DNA of 64,000 nt from Lobulomyces angularis (taxonomy: Eukaryota > Chytridiomycota > Chytridiomycetes > Lobulomycetales > Lobulomycetaceae). This document shows, one piece after another, positions 1-11,259 of the stretch. Below the pieces are notes generated by a model that worked only from the letters and a program-made list of their open reading frames with translations, was not told the origin of the DNA and ran no database searches. The stretch is from assembly GCA_027604685.1 (NCBI GenBank), contig JADHYX010000015.1, positions 5,446 through 69,445 of the forward strand, read 5' to 3'. The position numbers and the translations under genes are program-made. Position 1 is the first letter of the stretch. The number at the start of each line of letters is the position of its first letter.

Positions 1-103
1 ATAAAATAAAAAAAAATAAAAATTAAAAAATGCATAAAAAGTTTAAGAATAATGATGGTTGACATTAGATATGAGATTCTTTATTTAGTGCTAATTTTTT
101 TAC

Positions 104-152
104 CAGAATAAGCGCCTTGTATGCCTTGAAATCCAACTGTTTTTTCCTCCAT
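104..152 (-). CDS. first exon of a prephenate dehydratase-like gene, cut by the left edge
   Basis: Reading the minus strand from an ATG at 152, the first residues are MEEKTVGFQGIQGAYS. The pattern (V/I)(A/G)(F/Y)QGxxGAYSE is the N-terminal signature of prephenate dehydratase, which makes phenylpyruvate in phenylalanine synthesis. A GT donor lies at 103-102. The next nearby AG sites (about 79) would leave a 25-nt intron and hit a stop a few codons later, so the true acceptor probably lies beyond position 1. The assignment rests on 16 residues only. If it is wrong, this is a chance ORF or a relic. The GC-rich island at 177-273 lies just upstream of this start codon. Confidence 0.5.
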
Positions 153-170
153 TGCAGATGAAATATAGGG

Positions 171-294
171 TTTTATGAGCCTCGAGTTGACCGCTGGCTC
201 TGTGTGGATGAGCCGAAAGGGTGAGAGGTTGCCGCCCCACAAGCGGCTTTCAGGCAAATTGCGCCTCTCATGCTAAATTAAAGTAAAATTTTTT
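171..294 (+). ncRNA. GC-rich structured island, candidate non-coding RNA
   Basis: About 100 bases (177-273) are far richer in G+C than anything around them. They can fold: 196-200 pairs with 210-214 (GGCTC/GAGCC), 222-228 with 264-270 (TGAGAGG/CCTCTCA), and inside that either 231-235 with 243-247 (GCCGC/GCGGC) or 229-233 with 253-257 (TTGCC/GGCAA). A run of six T at 289-294 would suit a Pol III terminator on the plus strand, and TGGCTCTGTGTGG (195-207) resembles an A box. I could not match it to U1-U6, U3, SRP, RNase P or MRP RNA. On the minus strand the same bases hold a 32-codon ORF (271-173) ahead of the prephenate dehydratase-like start, so a structured leader with an upstream ORF is the main alternative. 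Strand is uncertain. Confidence 0.35.
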
Positions 295-457
295 CTAAAA
301 AAAAAAAAAATTCTTTTTGTTTAAAAAGTTCTTTCATCAAAAAACCAAGTTTTTTTTCAAATATTTTCAACTTTCAAACCTTCTTTTTTTAATTTCTTTG
401 TTGCAATCCTTCTCAAAGTAACAAATTTTTTTTTTCGAAACTTGACTTTCAACCCAT

Positions 458-3365
458 ATGGCTACTATTGTTCAAAGAAAGTCTATCTCGGAATTTTCCG
501 ATTCTAGTAAACTAAACAATGAAAAATCATCAAAAAGAACATCTACCTACTATGCTCGAAGAAGGTCAACTTTGTCGTCTTCTCATCGACCTACTTCCAT
601 AAACCTCAATTTTGCACTATCCCTACCTGACTCAAAGGAAAATCCTGTTCCTGTAATACCATTTCTTCCTATTGACTTGTCAACAAGTAAAAGGGAAGAT
701 TTGGTAAAACTGTCAAAGAAACTGTACAACGAACTAAACATGAAAAATAAATTAATCAGTGACTTGAAAGTAAGAGAAAATTGGCTAGTAGCACAAAATT
801 CAGTTTCTAATAAAAGTTTAAATATCGATTCTAATAAACTGAATCTTGAATCTGACCAAGTCGAAAATATTGATTTAAAAGATAATGAAAATGCCAAATT
901 AAAAATATATCAATCTCTACTTTATTTTAAAAAAGAAATTAATAAATCAAAAGAAATAGTGGAAAAGGTATATATTATGAAAATAAAAAAAAAAGAGGTT
1001 ATAATATTTTTTTTTTTTTTTTTAGAATACCAATCTATTACGTCAAATGGAACTTGAAAAAAAGCAGCTTCAAGATGAGACACAGCATCTCAAGTCCATA
1101 GTATCTAAAATTGGAAACGCTGATTTACCTTCTAATGAATCTTTGGAATCTATGCTGGCATTAGAAAGACATAGAGTGGAAAAATTAGAACATGATATTG
1201 CTTCTTCTAATAAAAACATTTTAAGTCTTCAAGCAAAAATTGAATTATGGGTAAGAAGTTCCAAAAGAAAGTAAGTACAAACTCTTTTCTATTTTGAATT
1301 CTAATAAAAAAAAAAAAAAAAAAATTTCTAGTCAAGAAGCGAGAGTACAAGCGGAAGCGTGCCAAAAAGCACTGGAAGTTGAACTTTCACATTATAAGCA
1401 AAAAAAGTAAGCAATACCTTTTTATAATAAAATTTAAACTTATTATCAACTAATTTATTTAGGGACAAAAGTCAATTAGTTCTTAAGGACAGCGCAGAAT
1501 CTCTAAGCAGTGCCTCTAGTAGTACTGTTTTTGAATCTGATAATGAGGTGGTAATAAGAAATTCTGAACTTGAAAAGATGCTGTATAAAAAGCAGGAAGA
1601 TTTAGACGCAGCGTTGGAAAGGATAAAAGAGTTTGAGCAAACAATTAGCGAAGTTGTTAATACAGTTGAACAGCTTGAAAGAGAAAATGCTAACTTAAGT
1701 GTTCAGTTTGAAACAACAGAATACCAAAAAGAGGTAAAACTAAAAAAAAAAAAAAAAATTTTTTATTTTTTTATTTTTTTAAAAAAACTGAATCAGGAGT
1801 TAAAAAAAAAGCTAATTGTAGCACAGGAAGGTAGTAATAAGGCAGCGAAGTTGGAACGACAATTAGAGGAAGAGCGTGGGTCACATGAAAGAGCCATCGC
1901 ACTGTTGAATAGTGAAGACTCCTTCAAACAGTTAAAGAACTTGGAAGAAAAATGTAAGCTACTAGAAGAAGAAAAAAATTCAGCTGTAAAAGCCAGGGAA
2001 TTAATTGAACAAGCACTTTCTGATACCAAGCACAAAATTTATACTCTAGAAAGGGATATTAAAATATCTGAAGCCAAAAAAGAAATCGCTGGTAAAAAAA
2101 ATATATATATACAAATTTTGTTTAAGTATATTTATTTTCCTTTTCCTTTTAGAGGAGGAGACTTCGAAACTTTCATTAACAGTACTGGAACTGGAGGAAG
2201 ATGTTAATGTTTTGCAAAATTCCAAATCCCAAATAGAATCCTTATTACATGAAAACCTTTCCAAGATAGATTCTCTTGAAGAGAATTCGAAGAGAGCCAC
2301 TAAATTAGAAGAGGCTCTAATGGTGGCTGAATCAGATTTAGCCGATTTAAAAAGAGACAACGAATTTCTTGGTTTTGAAAAAAGCAGACTGGAATCCGAG
2401 ATTGCAGAACTGACTAGTAGAACAGAGATATTGTTATCTGAAAAAAAAAGTCTGATTACAGAATATGAGACCATAAGATCTCAAATGAACACACCTTCGC
2501 AGAGCCCCAGTGGTGTACTGCAAGCTCAGCTGGATTCGTCATTAAAAGAAATTCTAAAACTGGAAAGCAAATTCAAGTTGCGTGAAGAAGAAATGTATGC
2601 CTTGCAAAATGATTTAAATTTACAAAAAGAAACCAACGATAAGTTGCAGACTTTGTTAACGGAAAAGCAGGAGATTATAAACAGTCTGGAAGTGCAGTTA
2701 AAAGCAGAAATTTTAAACTGTCAAGAAAAAGTGGAACTGCTAAAAAAATCCAAGGAAGAATTTAAAGAATTTGAATTTAAGATCGAACAAACAAAGTTAA
2801 AAATAAGAAATGAGCTGATTCAAGAGATTAAAATTAAAGATGAAAATATTAATGAATTGACTCTTGAAGTTAGGGAATCCAACCAGCTCGTTAACATGTT
2901 TGAGGTAAATACAAAAAAAAAAAAACATAAAAATAAAATAAAAAATTCTTAATACAACATTTCCAATTTTTCTAGTCAGAACTTTCTTCAGCAAAAAAGG
3001 AGCTGTCAAGTTTGCAGGCGTTAACAACCTCCAACAACGGTGATATTGATTTCGACTTGCAAAAGGCGTTTCAAGATCAATCTAAATACCTCTCACAGTT
3101 GGAAACCGAGGTTGAAAAATTAAGGTCTCAATTCGCAAATAGCGTAGAAGATTACAAAAACATACAAAGTGAAAAGTCAGATTTATCATTAAAAATGCAA
3201 GAAAAATTAGATGACTTAGATATTTTGGAAAACAGAGTAGTAAAGTTGATGGAACAGTTAAATGTCCAAAAAAAAGAGAATGAATTACTTATTCTTAATA
3301 ATAACGACTTGCAGTTTAAAGTCATCAGCTTAACTGAGAAGTTATCGAATGCCACTGAGGATTAA
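458..3365 (+). CDS. long coiled-coil protein, 845 aa
   Basis: Seven exons: 458-967, 1026-1270, 1332-1406, 1463-1733, 1797-2091, 2153-2904, 2976-3365. They sum to 846 codons and all introns are GT-AG. The first ~90 residues are Ser/Arg-rich and disordered-looking, ending in a Pro-rich stretch (VPVIPFLPIDL). From about residue 75 to the end the protein is almost entirely heptad-rich Glu/Lys/Leu coiled coil, like cytoskeletal, Golgi or kinetochore rods. I see no CAP-Gly, kinesin, GRIP or other globular domain. The family is not recognised, and similarity searches would be dominated by coiled-coil noise. The intron at 1734-1796 is 63 nt without an in-frame stop, so its retention would keep the frame. 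Start choice: first ATG after a stop-rich leader. Confidence 0.85.
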
Positions 3366-3578
3366 AAAGAAAAAAAATATATTTTTTTATCTTGAGTAAA
3401 AATTTTAAATAAATTTTAATTTTTTAATTTTTTTTGAAATTAATTAAAAAAAAAAAAATGGAAAATAAAAGAAAATAATTTAATATTATAAAAAAATTAA
3501 TTAAGGTAAATTAATGTAATTTAAATTTTAAAAAAGAAGTTGATAATATAAAATGATTTTAAAAAAAATTGTTGAGTT

Positions 3579-5702
3579 TTAATCTATTTCATTTGTGACA
3601 GAAGAAGGCTTATGTGAATTATGTAATTCGTTGCTAATTTTATCTTCGTTATAGGTTTCCTCGTCGATTGATTCTCTTGCATTAGTTTCGCTGGTGGAAT
3701 TAGCAGTAGCAGGAACAGATTGATACACAGAGTTCATAACTTTCAAATCTTGCTTTGCTCTGTTTTGTATTATTTCTTCAAAATTGATTTTTGGCCGGCG
3801 TGATTTTCCACTAGTCTATTTAGAAAATAATTAAAAATAAATACAATATAATTTCATTAATCTTATTCGTTTTAAATTTATTTTAAAATATGTAAAATAA
3901 AATTGCAGTTTCTTTTTTTTTTTTTTTTGAAATTAACCGATTTCTTGTTCTTATCGTTATACATCTTTGACCATTGATTTGGAGGTGTATACCAAGAGCC
4001 ATATTCAATTTTTTTTTTTTTTTTATTTTCTTTTGCCTTCATTACTAAATTAAGTAAAGTAATAATATTTAGTTAAAAAAAAAAAGAGAGAAAAAATTAA
4101 AGTACTGTCAGGCAAAAAATTTTTTTTCTTCATTTCAACTAAAGAGAAAAAAAAAAAAGATAAAAGTATTTATCGTTTAATAAAAAGGCGATCTATTTTC
4201 TTTGTTTTAATTTATTTTTAGATTACCTTTTTTATCCAAGGAATTGATTTTTATTCCAAAAGTTTTTTGTAATGACTTTAATAAGTACAATGGAGGATTC
4301 GCTTCGCTAGATGCGTGAATGCGTACTGAAGCTCCTCGTCCCAAAGTGTTTTCAATTTCACTTTTTACATTAAGTTATTTTTTTATTATTATTTTTTTGT
4401 TAAAGAAAAATAAGTTAAATTTTAACTTTTTTTTTACCGTGGTTTATGTGCATTTAATAATATATCAAAATCAGTTTTCTTATCTAGTGAATGATTATTG
4501 TTATTTAAATTTTGATCAATAGGCGGATTCTCCTCAGGGCTACTGTTAACCTGAAGTTTTGAAGATTTTAAAGTGGAATATCTTCTATTTCCGCTATCAT
4601 TTCTTCCATTCACAGAACTGGAACGATATTCACTCAAGCATGGGTCAAGTTTTTCTTGCTCTGCAGGAAACAGATTGACTGGTGTTTCCAAATTATCTGC
4701 AACCCATTGCTGAAGCTCAATTGTAAATTTTTTTAATTCTAATAAAAATAAGTAGTTTTTTTTTATATTTAATTTCATTAATATTTTAACAGTAAAAAAA
4801 AAAAAAATTTATTTAATAGTTTTATTTACCTCTAGTTGCATCATCCATTTCAGAGCTATATTTTTTTTTTGAAATTGAATACAACTCCTGGTTTTTGTTA
4901 TTTATCAAGTGTGAATACTTTTCTTTTGGAAGTAAAATTTTTTTTTCTTTGGGTAAAACGATATCTTCAGAATGGTTTAATTCATCTCCATTGGAGTTGA
5001 CTAAATTTTCTAGACTTTTTTGAATTAATGGAAATTTGAATTTGTTTTCTTGTGATAATTCTAGAAAAAAATAAAATATACATACATATTTAGCAAAACG
5101 GTAACAAAAAATTTTAAAAAATTAGATTTTACCTTCTAAATTGTCTGTTTCGAATGGAAGATCATTGTCAGTAAAATGACCACCTAAGTCCAACTTTCCT
5201 GTTTTTTCTACAAGACTCATCAGCGTTTTCCGAGTTCTACGATGCGAGTTTAAACAAACTAACATCGCTTGCTTTTGAGATACAGCTAAACCATCATACT
5301 TAAGAAACCAAAAAAGAAAAAGAATAAAGTATTTTAGTTTATAGAACGAAAAAAAAATTTCTAAAACAATAAAAAATTAATTTTAGCATATACCATATCC
5401 TGTTCGTGGTTCATTTCAAAATTAAAAACTTTTGAACATCCTTTCAAGACCCTTGGATAAAAATTTAAAACTTTATTTACAGTTTTTTTATCCTTGAAGT
5501 GAATAGGCAGTAAAATTTTTTTTTGGTTGTTGGAATCTTTTTTTAATATCAAATGATTTTTTTTTAATTTTGGCCTTTCGTCATTTAAATGTAAAAATTG
5601 AATTGTATCGATGTTTGATGGAGGAATAAATTCATGTTTTAAAGGATCTTCCACTGTTTTTATTAACTGATACATTTTTGGTTTCCTCTTCTTTTCTATC
5701 AT
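3579..5702 (-). CDS. unknown 505-aa protein with a YGxWYxPPxxW motif
   Basis: Eight exons on the minus strand: 5702-5394, 5298-5133, 5060-4830, 4738-4438, 4360-4227, 4138-4106, 4044-3938, 3815-3579, summing to 506 codons. The 33-nt sixth exon was inferred because it keeps the frame between its neighbours. The protein is basic and largely without recognisable domains. Near the C-terminus sits IEYGSWYTPPNQW, which recalls the YGAWYL-P--W motif of FAM47-type proteins; this link is from memory and weak. An N-terminal segment with RRTRKTLMSLVEKTG may be a small helical domain. The C-terminal ~80 residues are acidic and low complexity. No function is assigned. It lies convergent to the coiled-coil gene, with a 213-bp gap. 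Confidence 0.75.
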
Positions 5703-6031
5703 GTTCTAATTTTTTTTTTGGTTTTTTTTTTTTTCTGGTTATCTATTTTATTATTTATTTTTTCCTTAACCAATCATCCTCATAAAAAATTTATATAATT
5801 ACTAAAATCACTAAAATAAATAATTTTAAAACTTGAACAATTATCTACTTGCAAAAAATGATAAATTATAATCTAGTTTAGAAGAGGTTCGTTTATTCAT
5901 AAACCGAATTTTTACAAATTTTACACAAAAAAAATTTATAAACTATTATCTGTTAACATTTTTTTATACCCTTAATGGAAGTTTTTTTTTTTATTTTTTT
6001 TTAGTAATAAAAATCTATAATCTTTAATTTT
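5703..6031. other. intergenic, AT-rich
   Basis: Tail-to-head gap between two minus-strand genes. It contains A/T homopolymers and short palindromic AT stretches only. The start region of the 505-aa protein gene would take its promoter from here. No ORF, RNA or repeat was recognised. Confidence 0.6.
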
Positions 6032-8189
6032 TCAATCATTCATTATCTCTTTGTACTTTTTTTCATCTGCATAAAGTTTTAAAAAAACTATATATTTTTT
6101 TTGGTGAAAGTCCACTAGAGTATTCGATTTGGGAGGTACATAACTCAAACCTTTTTTTGACATCTTAGACATTATATCAACCAGGTTTGCATCAACATTT
6201 ACAGATGCTTGCGCTGTTATGGCACTTCCTAATTATAAGTTAACTTTCACTTCACTAATATACCTATTAATACACATTCATCAACATATTTAGGAGTCAA
6301 AACTGGCAGCTGAGTAACATCCTACACAAAATAGAAATAATTGTTAAGTCAAACTCAAATAATTTTGCAAAGTATTACTGCTAAAGTTTGACAGAATAAT
6401 GCGTTATTGACTAATCCTCCAGCTAGGGAAATAAATGATAGTTTATCAATATTATTTTCCTGCATACTTGTAATAACATGTTTTGCACTATAACAAAGCG
6501 CCTGAATACAGAAAATGTGAAAAATAAATGAAATAAGTAAAAATTACTTGAACAGCTGCAAGGTAGAGTATGGCCAGATCTTCAATTCCTTTGCCTAATC
6601 CTAACCCTACTATACTACCTCTAACGCTGATATCAGATAAAGGAGACCTGTTCCCATGAAAATCAGGCAAAATATGGAAATGCTTGCTTTTATACTGAAA
6701 ATCTTTACAGTTGGTTAAAAAATTATTCAAATAGCTAATCGCATCATCGGTTATTTTTATTAACTCCTTATAATAAGGGTGCGTCTCAATTAAATGCATC
6801 AAAAGCATACCAGAACAGTTAGAACCCCCTTCCAACGTATAGCTATTTGGTATTAGAACACCTGTTTAATAAAAAAGGTTTAAAAGCTTCCAATAGAATT
6901 TTAATATTACACCTTCATACGGTCCCCATACACCTTTTACGAAATTTTTATGAGGAGAGGGGAGGATGTGACAGGTGGATGTCTATTAATTATCAACACA
7001 AAAATTTTTTTTTTTTGATTACCCCAGCAATTAAGGAAATGGTATCATACACGCTCTTCGATTCTAATGCTAGAGAAGCAAGTGCTCCTACAAAAATAAT
7101 AAAACTTTTTCTTTTTAATTCCAATTATACCAGCATATGCATCAATTAAGCCTGTAATTCATAAAAATTTTTAAAAAAATTTGAAGAATATGCAACTTCA
7201 TATACCTGAGGCAACGGAAATTTTTTGATTTTTTTCAAATCCCAAAAATTCTAATACTGAAGGAAGTAAATATCCAACACGACATCCAACTTCTGATGCC
7301 TCATTAGATACCCCTCCAAATTTTATATCCACATCAGTTTTTCGTAATCCAAAATGTTCAAAAAAGGAATAATTCCAAGCATTGTTGTATCCCCATTTAC
7401 AATTTAAGCAGTTCTTGGACCTTACGTTGGATCCAGTTGCTTTAAAAGTCAAGAAATCTGGTAATTCCATAGCACTGCCTAATTCCATAAACCAGCTTTC
7501 TTCCATAAACTTTTTCAGATATACTATCTTAGAAAGTGACATCTCTGGACTGACACTTCCACCTGTACTCTTTATTATTTCTGAATAATTTTTTTCACAA
7601 AATACTGATATTTCTTTGGCGACCTCAGCGGCCCTTATGTCCATCCACATCAGCGTATTAGTTTCCAATGACGCTGTATTTGGTTTGGGTAAATTATGTT
7701 TTTTCCCTATTATTATAATTAACTATAGAAAAAAGCTGTGCTTTTTATACCTTCATGATTTAACAAAACTAGGGAGCAAGTAGCATCAAATCCTATACCC
7801 AAAATTTTTGATTTTTCAACATTTGAAAAGTTTATAGCTTCCTTCATTGTTTTCAAAACTGCATTCCAAATGTTGTCAGAGCAATGTTCAAACTCAAATT
7901 TCTAATAGAAAAAAAATAAAAAAAAAAAAGGCCATTCAAATTTTTCAAAATGTTTTTTTTTTAGATAAGTTACATTTTCACTTTTAATTAAAATTTTTTC
8001 AGAAGAAAATGCAATAATATCGCCATGTGAACTAACAACTGCAGATCTAAATAAATCAGTTAAATTTTAAAATTTTAAAGTTAATTTTAGGAAAAACAAA
8101 CCAAAAAAAAAATATAAAATAATTTAATAACTTTACCTTGCAGATGTACTCCCAACATCAATACCAATATAATATGAAATTTCACTCAT
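6032..8189 (-). CDS. FGGY-family carbohydrate kinase (D-ribulokinase type)
   Basis: Eleven exons: 8189-8137, 8046-7974, 7901-7751, 7706-7206, 7151-7131, 7087-7023, 6982-6913, 6861-6548, 6501-6379, 6321-6264, 6228-6032. Total 541 aa; human FGGY is about 550. The N-terminus IGIDVGSTSAR is the ATP-binding phosphate-1 loop. GIGFDATCSLV, AGTSTCHILPS, GVWGPYEG, DFHGNRSPLSD and SLAGGLVNN follow in the family order, and the end (KKYIVFLKLYADEKKY, then IMND) also matches. The family phosphorylates ketopentoses such as D-ribulose in the cytosol; here this is inferred from the FGGY/YDR109C-like pattern. Exons 5 and 6 are only 21 and 65 nt, and the intron at 6229-6263 is only 35 nt. No broken residue was seen. 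Confidence 0.93.
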
Positions 8190-8256
8190 TATATTCCTAA
8201 AAAAGTACTAGGTTTTTTTTTTTAAAAAATTTTTTTTTTGCTCTCTTCATCAGTAA

Positions 8257-8628
8257 ATGACTTACTCAAGAAGAAAACAACTCAGATCATTCTTCTTCGT
8301 GGGAAGAACGCTGCTTGAAAAGTGATCAGTAAAATTCTACAAAAAAATCAAGGTTCGTTACGGAATTGGTGGGTGAAATATCATGATTCTACAGAAAAAC
8401 TCAATGTCAACAGAGCCCTCATTAACTGGAGGGTTGGTCTGCAAATTAAAAAAAATAGTCAAAAGTAATCCTGGTATAACAATTAGGGATGTTGAAGTGG
8501 AGTTTAATAATGATTTTGTTTTTCAAAACCTAAACTTTCGAAGAAATCATCAATCCACAGATTTCTTCAAAAGATTATTTAAAAAAAAAATGACCCAAAT
8601 TAATTCCAGGTTTATTATTTTTTATTAA
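8257..8628 (+). CDS. small unresolved gene
   Basis: Divergent from the FGGY gene (68 bp apart). Three overlapping frames look partly coding. An ATG at 8257 opens MTYSRRKQLRSFFFVGRT and soon stops. A second frame carries RNWWVKYHDSTEKLNVNRAL, tryptophan-rich and protein-like. A third runs as an uninterrupted 81-codon ORF from ATG 8383 to 8628. Joining the first two needs a one-base shift; joining the second to the third needs a 22-nt intron, shorter than any other in the window. So the exon structure is unresolved and a decayed gene is possible. No family is recognised. Confidence 0.35.
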
Positions 8629-8698
8629 AACTAAATATATAGCATAAATAATTAATAAAAATGTTGTAAATAATTGATGATGATGAAAGCGCAAAAAT

Positions 8699-9913
8699 TT
8701 AAAAGATTCTTAAGGCTTTAAATAGTATTGGTGGATTTTCTATTTCACTTTTACATTGAATTAAGGCTAACTCTCTACACGCCATGTCTTCTCTATCACC
8801 CTGAAGCTTTTTTTCTAAATAAGAATTTTTGGTTTTTTGTAAAGTCAAGTGCATCGAAGATAAGCATTTAACACAAGCATCCATTAAATATTCGATTAAG
8901 AAATCATCTTTTATTATAACTTCCTTGATATTGGCTAAAAGTAAACTAGCAAATAAGTCTCCTAAAAATAATTTTTAAAATTAATTACATGGAAAATGAA
9001 ATTATATTCGGTATTACCAGTTCCTGTAAAAGAACCTTCAATTTTTGGAAATCTTACGGAAAATTGAAATACCTCACCAGTGCTATTTTGATGTGAACCA
9101 ATTAAACACAAATCTTGTGGAATGTCATTCTTTCCATCCAAGTTCTGCTGAAATTCTTCTAACAAAGCGGAGGTGATAATTATAGTTCTAGCTTTAAATT
9201 TATGTAATACATCCAAAGCTTTTTTTGCACTATCAAAATTTTTGACTTTGATTCCAGTTAATAGTTCCACCTGAATAAAATCATTTGTCTTTAAGAAATA
9301 TATAAAAGTCTACCTCGTAATCATTTGGAGTTATCAAATTAGTTAAGCAAAACAACGACTGATAAATTTTTATGCACTCTTCTGGTACATACATTTTTCC
9401 TTCATCCCCTAATACAGGATCCATAACCTAAATGCATGCGTTAGATCTTTTTAATTAAACATTTTTATACATAAATTAAATTAGGGTTGTACTTTCTTAA
9501 CTTTTTAACCGTAGTTTCAACCATAGCTAAGGCACTAGGCCCTTGATATCCAGTCAATAAATGAGTATATTCATTTAAGAGGTTATTATCTTCTAATCCT
9601 TCAATTAACTTGTTAATTCAAATTAAGAAGAGTCAGTAAATTTGATTAAAAAGAAAAAAAAAAACTTACCTTGGCAATTTCTCCGCCTTCAAGTCGATGA
9701 CCAGTAACCTTTTTATACTTGGTATGATTAGATAGTTGTACAGTATTAATGGGATCGACATCATAACCTAAAATTTGCAAGGTGAAAACAGAACACTTGT
9801 TTCCAACATATCCCTGAGAATATTCATAATTAATTATTTACTAAATTAATGAAACTAATGTATACATGTACAACGTGTGATTGAATGGACAAAACTCTGG
9901 GTGATTTTAACAT
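8699..9913 (-). CDS. pyridoxal kinase
   Basis: Six exons: 9913-9866, 9813-9670, 9608-9471, 9427-9314, 9270-9018, 8961-8699; 319 aa, normal for the family. Start LSIQSHVVHGYVGNK is the diagnostic N-terminus of PDXK/BUD16 enzymes. LLTGYQG, VMDPVLGDEGKMYVPE, NLITPNDYEVELLTG and the anion-hole/catalytic motif GTGDLFASLL follow in order. The enzyme phosphorylates pyridoxal, pyridoxine and pyridoxamine to make PLP in the cytosol. The second intron boundary falls just after VVH, and GTG|D is split by the last intron. It is one of the most secure calls in the window. Confidence 0.95.
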
Positions 9914-10672
9914 TAGAATTTATTCAAAAATTTTATAATTAATACAAGCGAAAAATATTGAAATCAAGCATTTTTTTTTTATCAGTTAAAATATATAATA
10001 ATAAAATATTATATTAAAATGTAATAATAAAAAATATAATAATAAAGAATCATAATGAAGAATAATAATGAAGTACAGAGTTATTTTATAATAATTTATG
10101 TCCAAATCAATAAAAATTAATAAATATCAATAAAAGTTGATATATTATGACCAATAAACTAAGAGATAATATTTGTAGATCGATAAACTCTGCGAATCTC
10201 AAAAATTGAGAAATTGAATTATTAATTGACAGTAAAAAATAATTTGAATCAACATCACAAAATTTTGGTATTGCAAAGCCACTTCTGTCACTTGGTTACA
10301 CTTGATAAACAAGGGAAAATATGTCCTAAACTTTTATTCAAATTCACACAACACCTCATAACAATCTTTTCAAAGCACCACCCCTTCAACTGCCAACCTA
10401 CTCAACAAATACCCACCAATTCATATAAAATACCTATATTATTTTTTTAACCTCTTTAATTTATTTTTCTGTTGTCAGATGTTAAAACTTTTCCACACAT
10501 GTACACTATTTAGTAGGGATTTGATGTGATTTAATTGGTGTCCTATTTTAAAAATACTGTTCAGTATTTACAATAATAAAATTTTTATATAAAAGGATAA
10601 TCCAATTTTATCTTTTTTTTAAATACAAATTTAATAATTTTATAATTACCAATTTAAAAAAAATAAAAAACA
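9914..10672. other. long intergenic promoter region
   Basis: Shared upstream region of pyridoxal kinase (left, minus) and the Hsp12-like gene (right, plus). The left part is AATAATAA/TATAAT-like low complexity. The right part from about 10250 is richer in C. The 74-codon ORF at 10226-10450 has no protein-like features and is probably chance. Confidence 0.5.
10381..10596 (+). promoter_or_regulatory. STRE-like CCCCT and TATA box upstream of the Hsp12-like gene
   Basis: CCCCT at 10381-10385 matches the core of the fungal stress-response element bound by Msn2/4-type zinc-finger factors. TATATAAAAGG at 10586-10596 is a good TATA box about 77 bp before the ATG. A five-base STRE core can occur by chance; its position ahead of a stress-protein gene makes it worth noting. 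Whether this lineage uses STREs is unknown. Confidence 0.35.
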
Positions 10673-11041
10673 ATGACTAAATCCGACCAAACAATTACTG
10701 AACAAATCTCTCAAACTGCTAGTGACGCATACAACAAGGTCAAAAACACTGTTATGCCTGAGCAATCAAAGACTGCTGGTGATAAATTAGATGAAGGTAT
10801 TTCTGCTACCAAAGATAAGAAAGACAGTGCTGCTGACCAAACAAAAGGTTTCCTTTCTGAAAAATCTGAACAAGCAAACGATAAAGTTCAATCTGCAACT
10901 GAAGGTAAACCAGTGACCACTAAAGTAAAGGAGAACCTAGAGGGTGCTAAGGATTATGTAGCTGACAAAGCAAATAATGTTAAAGATTATACAAAAAATT
11001 CTGCAAACTCAAATAAAAATAGCGATAGCTTATTAAGATAG
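10673..11041 (+). CDS. Hsp12/Hsp9-like small stress protein
   Basis: Single exon, 122 aa, very rich in Lys, Asp, Ala, Thr and Gln, with no Cys or Trp. It has repeated amphipathic 11-mer-like segments such as ASDAYNKVKNTVMPEQSK, EGAKDYVADKANNVKDYT and KGFLSEKSEQANDKVQSA. This is the character of fungal Hsp12/Hsp9/Whi11 and of LEA proteins, which are unfolded in solution and fold on membranes during stress. Hsp12 is usually about 110 aa. A TATA box and an STRE-like site lie upstream. A plain LEA-like protein is the alternative. The composition makes alignments weak, so the call is by pattern. Confidence 0.65.
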   Translation: MTKSDQTITEQISQTASDAYNKVKNTVMPEQSKTAGDKLDEGISATKDKKDSAADQTKGFLSEKSEQANDKVQSATEGKPVTTKVKENLEGAKDYVADKANNVKDYTKNSANSNKNSDSLLR

Positions 11042-11259
11042 TTTCCAAATTAGTTTTTTTATGTAACAATTTAAATATATCATCAACTAGGCTTTAATCC
11101 TACATTTAATAAATATCACTTAGTCAAATTAAGATCAGTTTCATTTATGCATTTTATTATTTTCCTATCTTCCTCATGTAAATTGAGTAGCCATTATTTA
11201 ACTCTATATAATGCTTTGGCATTATCTTTTTTGAACATTAAATATCCAAAAAAATAATA

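Noticed and set aside
195..220. GGATGAGCCGAAAGG in the GC island looks like a hammerhead ribozyme core.
   Set aside because: The CUGAUGA box is imperfect and there is no room for stem II between it and GAAA.
10226..10450. A 74-codon plus-strand ORF.
   Set aside because: No ATG at its head in a sensible context, His/Gln-rich low complexity, lies in a promoter region.
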